Assembly: GCA_964615935.1 (NCBI GenBank)
Contig: CAZTTG010000157.1
Coordinates: forward strand, 1-8,369
Length of the DNA: 8,369 nucleotides
DNA from: CAZTTG01 sp964615935
GTDB lineage: Bacteria; Planctomycetota; UBA1135; GCA-002686595
Direction: 5' to 3'
Shown here: in pieces, positions 6,415-8,369 of the stretch
Position numbering within the stretch: the stretch's first letter is position 1
Layout: each line of letters starts with the position of its first letter
Translations under genes and position numbers: made by a program
The notes under the pieces: generated by a model
Seen by the model: only the letters and a program-made list of their open reading frames with translations
Database searches by the model: none
What the model was told of the DNA's origin: nothing

Positions 6415-7040
6415 TTGGCTTCCTCCGGGTTGCGCAGGAGCAGGGAGAGCGGGAAGTTCCACACCTCGGCGGGCATCAGATCCTCGTCGCGCATGGTCTG
6501 CGTCCCCTCGGGCGGCGCGGGCGGGTGGAAGCCGTCCAGGAAGACCGAGGTCTCCACGTCCTCGAGGAAGTTGGCCACCTGGGCGAAGTTGTCCGAGCCC
6601 GAGTGCCCCGAGGCCGACAGGCTGCCAAAGGAGTCGCGGCGCTGGTCGTGGATCATCTGGACGGTCAGATCGTCGAACCAGACGTAGTGCCGCACGCCCT
6701 CACCGCCCGTGTGGACCACGTCCACCAGCTCGTCGATCTTGCGGGTCCAGTTGACCCGGCCCTGGGTGATCTTGCCCAGCGCGCTCTCGCGGGCGATGTA
6801 GCGCTTGCTCTCGGCGTCCAGCGCCGCGTGGTAGTTCACCTGGGGCGTCAGGCCGTCCATCTCGGTCTGCAGCACCCCGCGCTCGGACTCCACCTCGGCG
6901 CTCAAGCCGAAGGCCAGCCAGGACCACCAGGCCAGGAGCAGGGAATTGACCGTCACGGCCGCCGTGACGGTCAGCATCAGCTTGACCGGGGTCCGGCTCT
7001 TGCGCCGGTACTCCTCCGGCAGGAGGTTGATTCGGATCAT
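6411..7040 (-). CDS. pilN: PilN-like type IV pilus inner-membrane assembly protein
   Basis: Bitopic inner-membrane protein of the pilus alignment subcomplex. The family's N-terminal cytoplasmic peptide docks into a groove of PilM, while the periplasmic part dimerises with PilO. The 209-residue product starts MIRINLLPEEYRRK, the diagnostic INLLP motif. It then has a transmembrane helix at about 20-45, a coiled-coil linker at about 46-90, and a PilN-type periplasmic domain (RVNWTRKIDELVDVV at 95-109, VWFDDLTV at 120-127). The C-terminal portion contains a Ser/Gly-rich loop and a Pro-rich loop and is less conserved in appearance. The ATG at 7040 overlaps the pilM TGA as ATGA, pointing to translational coupling. 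Only a weak ribosome site precedes it. The open frame continues far upstream through pilM, but that part is an Arg/Gly/Pro-rich shadow, so the INLLP methionine is the start. Length is close to the usual PilN size. Confidence 0.9.
   Translation of the reverse strand: MIRINLLPEEYRRKSRTPVKLMLTVTAAVTVNSLLLAWWSWLAFGLSAEVESERGVLQTEMDGLTPQVNYHAALDAESKRYIARESALGKITQGRVNWTRKIDELVDVVHTGGEGVRHYVWFDDLTVQMIHDQRRDSFGSLSASGHSGSDNFAQVANFLEDVETSVFLDGFHPPAPPEGTQTMRDEDLMPAEVWNFPLSLLLRNPEEAK
6421..6426 (-). promoter_or_regulatory. Ribosome binding site for the pilO-like gene
   Basis: GGAGGA on the minus strand, six bases (AGCCAA) before GTG 6414 and inside the last codons of pilN. It is the best Shine-Dalgarno in the operon, and it decides the start in favour of GTG 6414 over the in-frame ATG at 6462. 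Confidence 0.8.
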
Positions 7041-8113
7041 GCCGCACGCACCCGCGAGGCCAGGCCCACGGCCACCACCAGGGAGGAGGCCCAGGCCTCG
7101 AGCTCCTCCACGTCCACCCGATCCACGGCGATGCGCAGCCCCTCCAGGGGGTTCCAGTTGCGCGTGGTTCGGGCGGTGGCCTGTTCGATGTAGGTCACGG
7201 CGCCGGGCGCCAGGGCTCCGCCGCCGGAGAGCAGGATCTCGTCGACGCGCAGGCCCTCGTGGTGCTCGACGTAGTCCAGCGAGAGGGAGATCTCGCTGGT
7301 CAGGTCCTCGAGCACGGGCGAGATGGCGCGGGTCACCTCGGCCTCCTGCTCGCCGGCCGCGCGCTTGATGGCCTCGGCCTCGAAGATCTCGACGCCCAGG
7401 CGCCGGGCCACGGCCTGGGTCATGTCGTGGCCACCCATGCCGATCTCGCGGGAGAAGCAGGTCTCGCCGCCGGTGATCACGTTGATCGAGGTCCGCGTGG
7501 CGCCCACGTCCACCAGGGCCAGGCCGCGCTCCTCGGTGGACTCCTCGGCTCCCTCCGGGCGCAGGTCCTCGTCGCTCAGGCCGCACAGCTCCCAGGCGTT
7601 GGCCAGGGCGAAGAGGTCCACGTCGATGACCTGCGGGCTCAGCCCCTGCTCCTGGATGAGCTGGACCTGATCCTCGAGGGTTCCCGAGCGGCAGGCCACC
7701 AGCAGCACGTTCATCTGCTGCTCGCTCCCGGCCGCCTCCCCCTCGCCCGACTGCCCTCCGGGTCGGCGCCGGAGCGCCTGGCAGTCGATGACCGTGTCGT
7801 CCAGCTCGAAGGGGATGTACCGATCGGCCTCCATCAGGATCGCCTGACGCAGCTCCGACTGGCTCATCCTCGGCATCGGGATGTAGCGCACGACCACGGA
7901 CTGCCCGGAGACGGCGGTGACCACGCTCCGGCCGCGGAAACGCCCCTGGTTGAAGACCTCGGCCAGGGCTTCTCCGCGGTCCCCCTCTGGGGGAACCTCC
8001 ACCCGGGCGAAACCGGTGATCACGGGCTCGGGGCCCTCCAGGGTGATCTCGACTGCCTTGAAGACCTGGGCCCCCAGGTCCAGACCGATGACGCTCTTGC
8101 CTCTGCGGAACAC
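7037..8113 (-). CDS. pilM: PilM, actin-like ATPase of the type IV pilus assembly
   Basis: Cytoplasmic actin/FtsA-fold nucleotide-binding protein that binds PilN and links the alignment complex to the cytoplasmic machinery. The 358-residue product shows the ATPase-fold motifs in order: phosphate-1 loop IGLDLGAQVFKAVEI (9-23), the PilM-typical EADRYIPFELDD (95-106), phosphate-2 loop LVDVGATRTSINV (200-212), and adenosine motif LLSGGGALAPG (294-304). Length agrees with PilM (about 350). Two Gly/Glu-rich stretches (about 114-132 and 184-197) look like surface-loop insertions. The start is GTG at 8113, which gives the short basic lead MFRRGKS before the first beta strand. A GGGGG stretch five bases upstream may serve as a weak ribosome site, and no ATG is suitable nearby. 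It is the first gene of the operon within the window, and its TGA overlaps the pilN ATG. Confidence 0.94.
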   Translation of the reverse strand: MFRRGKSVIGLDLGAQVFKAVEITLEGPEPVITGFARVEVPPEGDRGEALAEVFNQGRFRGRSVVTAVSGQSVVVRYIPMPRMSQSELRQAILMEADRYIPFELDDTVIDCQALRRRPGGQSGEGEAAGSEQQMNVLLVACRSGTLEDQVQLIQEQGLSPQVIDVDLFALANAWELCGLSDEDLRPEGAEESTEERGLALVDVGATRTSINVITGGETCFSREIGMGGHDMTQAVARRLGVEIFEAEAIKRAAGEQEAEVTRAISPVLEDLTSEISLSLDYVEHHEGLRVDEILLSGGGALAPGAVTYIEQATARTTRNWNPLEGLRIAVDRVDVEELEAWASSLVVAVGLASRVRAA

Positions 8114-8369
8114 GAATGCCCCCGTCGAGTGACGGGCTGGGTATGCAGCCCGAGCGGCTCTCCGCGGTGCCCTCCAGGAGGGAGGAGGCGGACCCCAGCT
8201 CGTGGGGCTCCCTTCGACGCGGCGCCGGGCCGGGGTTTAGGAGGGCGCCGAAAAAACGGGCGGCGGACCCGCTTGCGGGGGCGATCCCGGCCGAAGGCGA
8301 AGAAAGTTCCCTATCGGGCTGATATGGGTGCAATGGTCAAGCCCCGAAGGGGCGGCAGCTGCGAACGGT
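8114..8369. other. Gene-free leader upstream of pilM
   Basis: No convincing gene in 256 bases. Reading towards pilM it holds a GCCCCTTCGGGGC hairpin (8353-8341), then a TTGACC (8340-8335) that resembles a -35 box but has no good -10 partner at normal spacing (best GATAGG, 19 bases away). After these come the T-tailed hairpin at 8279-8251 and a dyad CGGCGCC/GGCGCCG (8250-8244 and 8226-8220). The operon promoter is probably here but cannot be fixed by eye. Confidence 0.4.
8251..8279 (-). terminator. Possible terminator or attenuator upstream of pilM
   Basis: On the minus strand AAGCGGG (8274-8268), a 7-base loop and CCCGTTT (8260-8254) form a 7-base-pair stem including A-U pairs and one G-U, ending in a run of six T (8256-8251). 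An alternative hairpin CCCGC-AA-GCGGG (8279-8268) uses the same GCGGG segment, so the two are mutually exclusive. It lies about 140 bases before the pilM start. It could end an upstream transcript or act within the pilM leader. Confidence 0.35.

Noticed and set aside
6415..6462. Upstream ATG start for the pilO-like gene
   Set aside because: It would overlap pilN by 52 bases, while GTG 6414 has GGAGGA at ideal spacing and a GTGA overlap.
3289..6687. Plus-strand ORF of 1132 residues opposite pilQ, pilO and pilN
   Set aside because: It spans three real genes on the other strand, is built of HLDV/GLG/HHD-type low-complexity sequence, and has no recognisable domain.
7041..8333. Extension of the pilN frame far upstream through pilM
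   Set aside because: The added 431 residues are Arg/Gly/Pro-rich shadow of pilM. The INLLP motif marks the true PilN start at 7040.
8310..8340. Sigma-70 promoter for pilM with TTGACC as -35
   Set aside because: At 17 bases the -10 would be CCGATA, a poor match. The best alternative, GATAGG, needs a 19-base spacer, so it was kept only as a remark in the leader entry.

Overview
The window is GC-rich bacterial DNA. Five protein genes all lie on the minus strand, so the biology reads from right to left. Four form a tight type IV pilus alignment/secretin operon, pilM - pilN - pilO(P) - pilQ. The fifth, after a gap of about 500 bases, is an RNase E/G family endoribonuclease. No pilin, pilus ATPase, mobile element, CRISPR array, rRNA or tRNA was recognised.

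Layout in transcription order: 8369-8114 is a gene-free leader before pilM, with a possible terminator or attenuator. pilM (8113-7037), pilN (7040-6411) and the pilO-like gene (6414-5008) are joined by 4-base stop/start overlaps (ATGA, then GTGA). pilQ (about 4959-3088) follows after a 48-base spacer that holds a hairpin. The stretch 3087-2586 has no convincing gene but holds several strong inverted repeats just before rne/rng (2585-51). The last 50 bases hold a small hairpin after the rne/rng stop.

How the genes work together: PilM is an actin-like cytoplasmic ATPase that binds the N-terminal INLLP peptide of PilN. PilN and PilO are single-pass inner-membrane proteins forming the periplasmic alignment complex, and PilP normally links that complex to the outer-membrane secretin PilQ. 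No separate pilP is present. Instead the pilO product is about twice the usual length and carries, after its PilO part, an RDPW motif, a long helical stretch and a C-terminal beta domain like PilP/GspC/GspB HR domains. It is best read as a PilO-PilP-type fusion. PilQ has a signal peptide, two tandem STN (N0) domains, an N1 domain and a full secretin core.

Organism: a diderm bacterium, because it has a secretin. High GC, the long basic N-terminal extension of RNase E/G, and wording such as GPTLTTYISIPGRYLVLMPS followed by SRKIEDE resemble RNase E/G of Planctomycetota as I remember them. A deltaproteobacterial or related lineage is not excluded. This placement is inference, not a database result. 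I found no exotic new system. The most notable points are the PilO-PilP-like fusion with its helical insertion, the duplicated STN domains, and the hairpin-rich leader and repetitive basic extension of the RNase.
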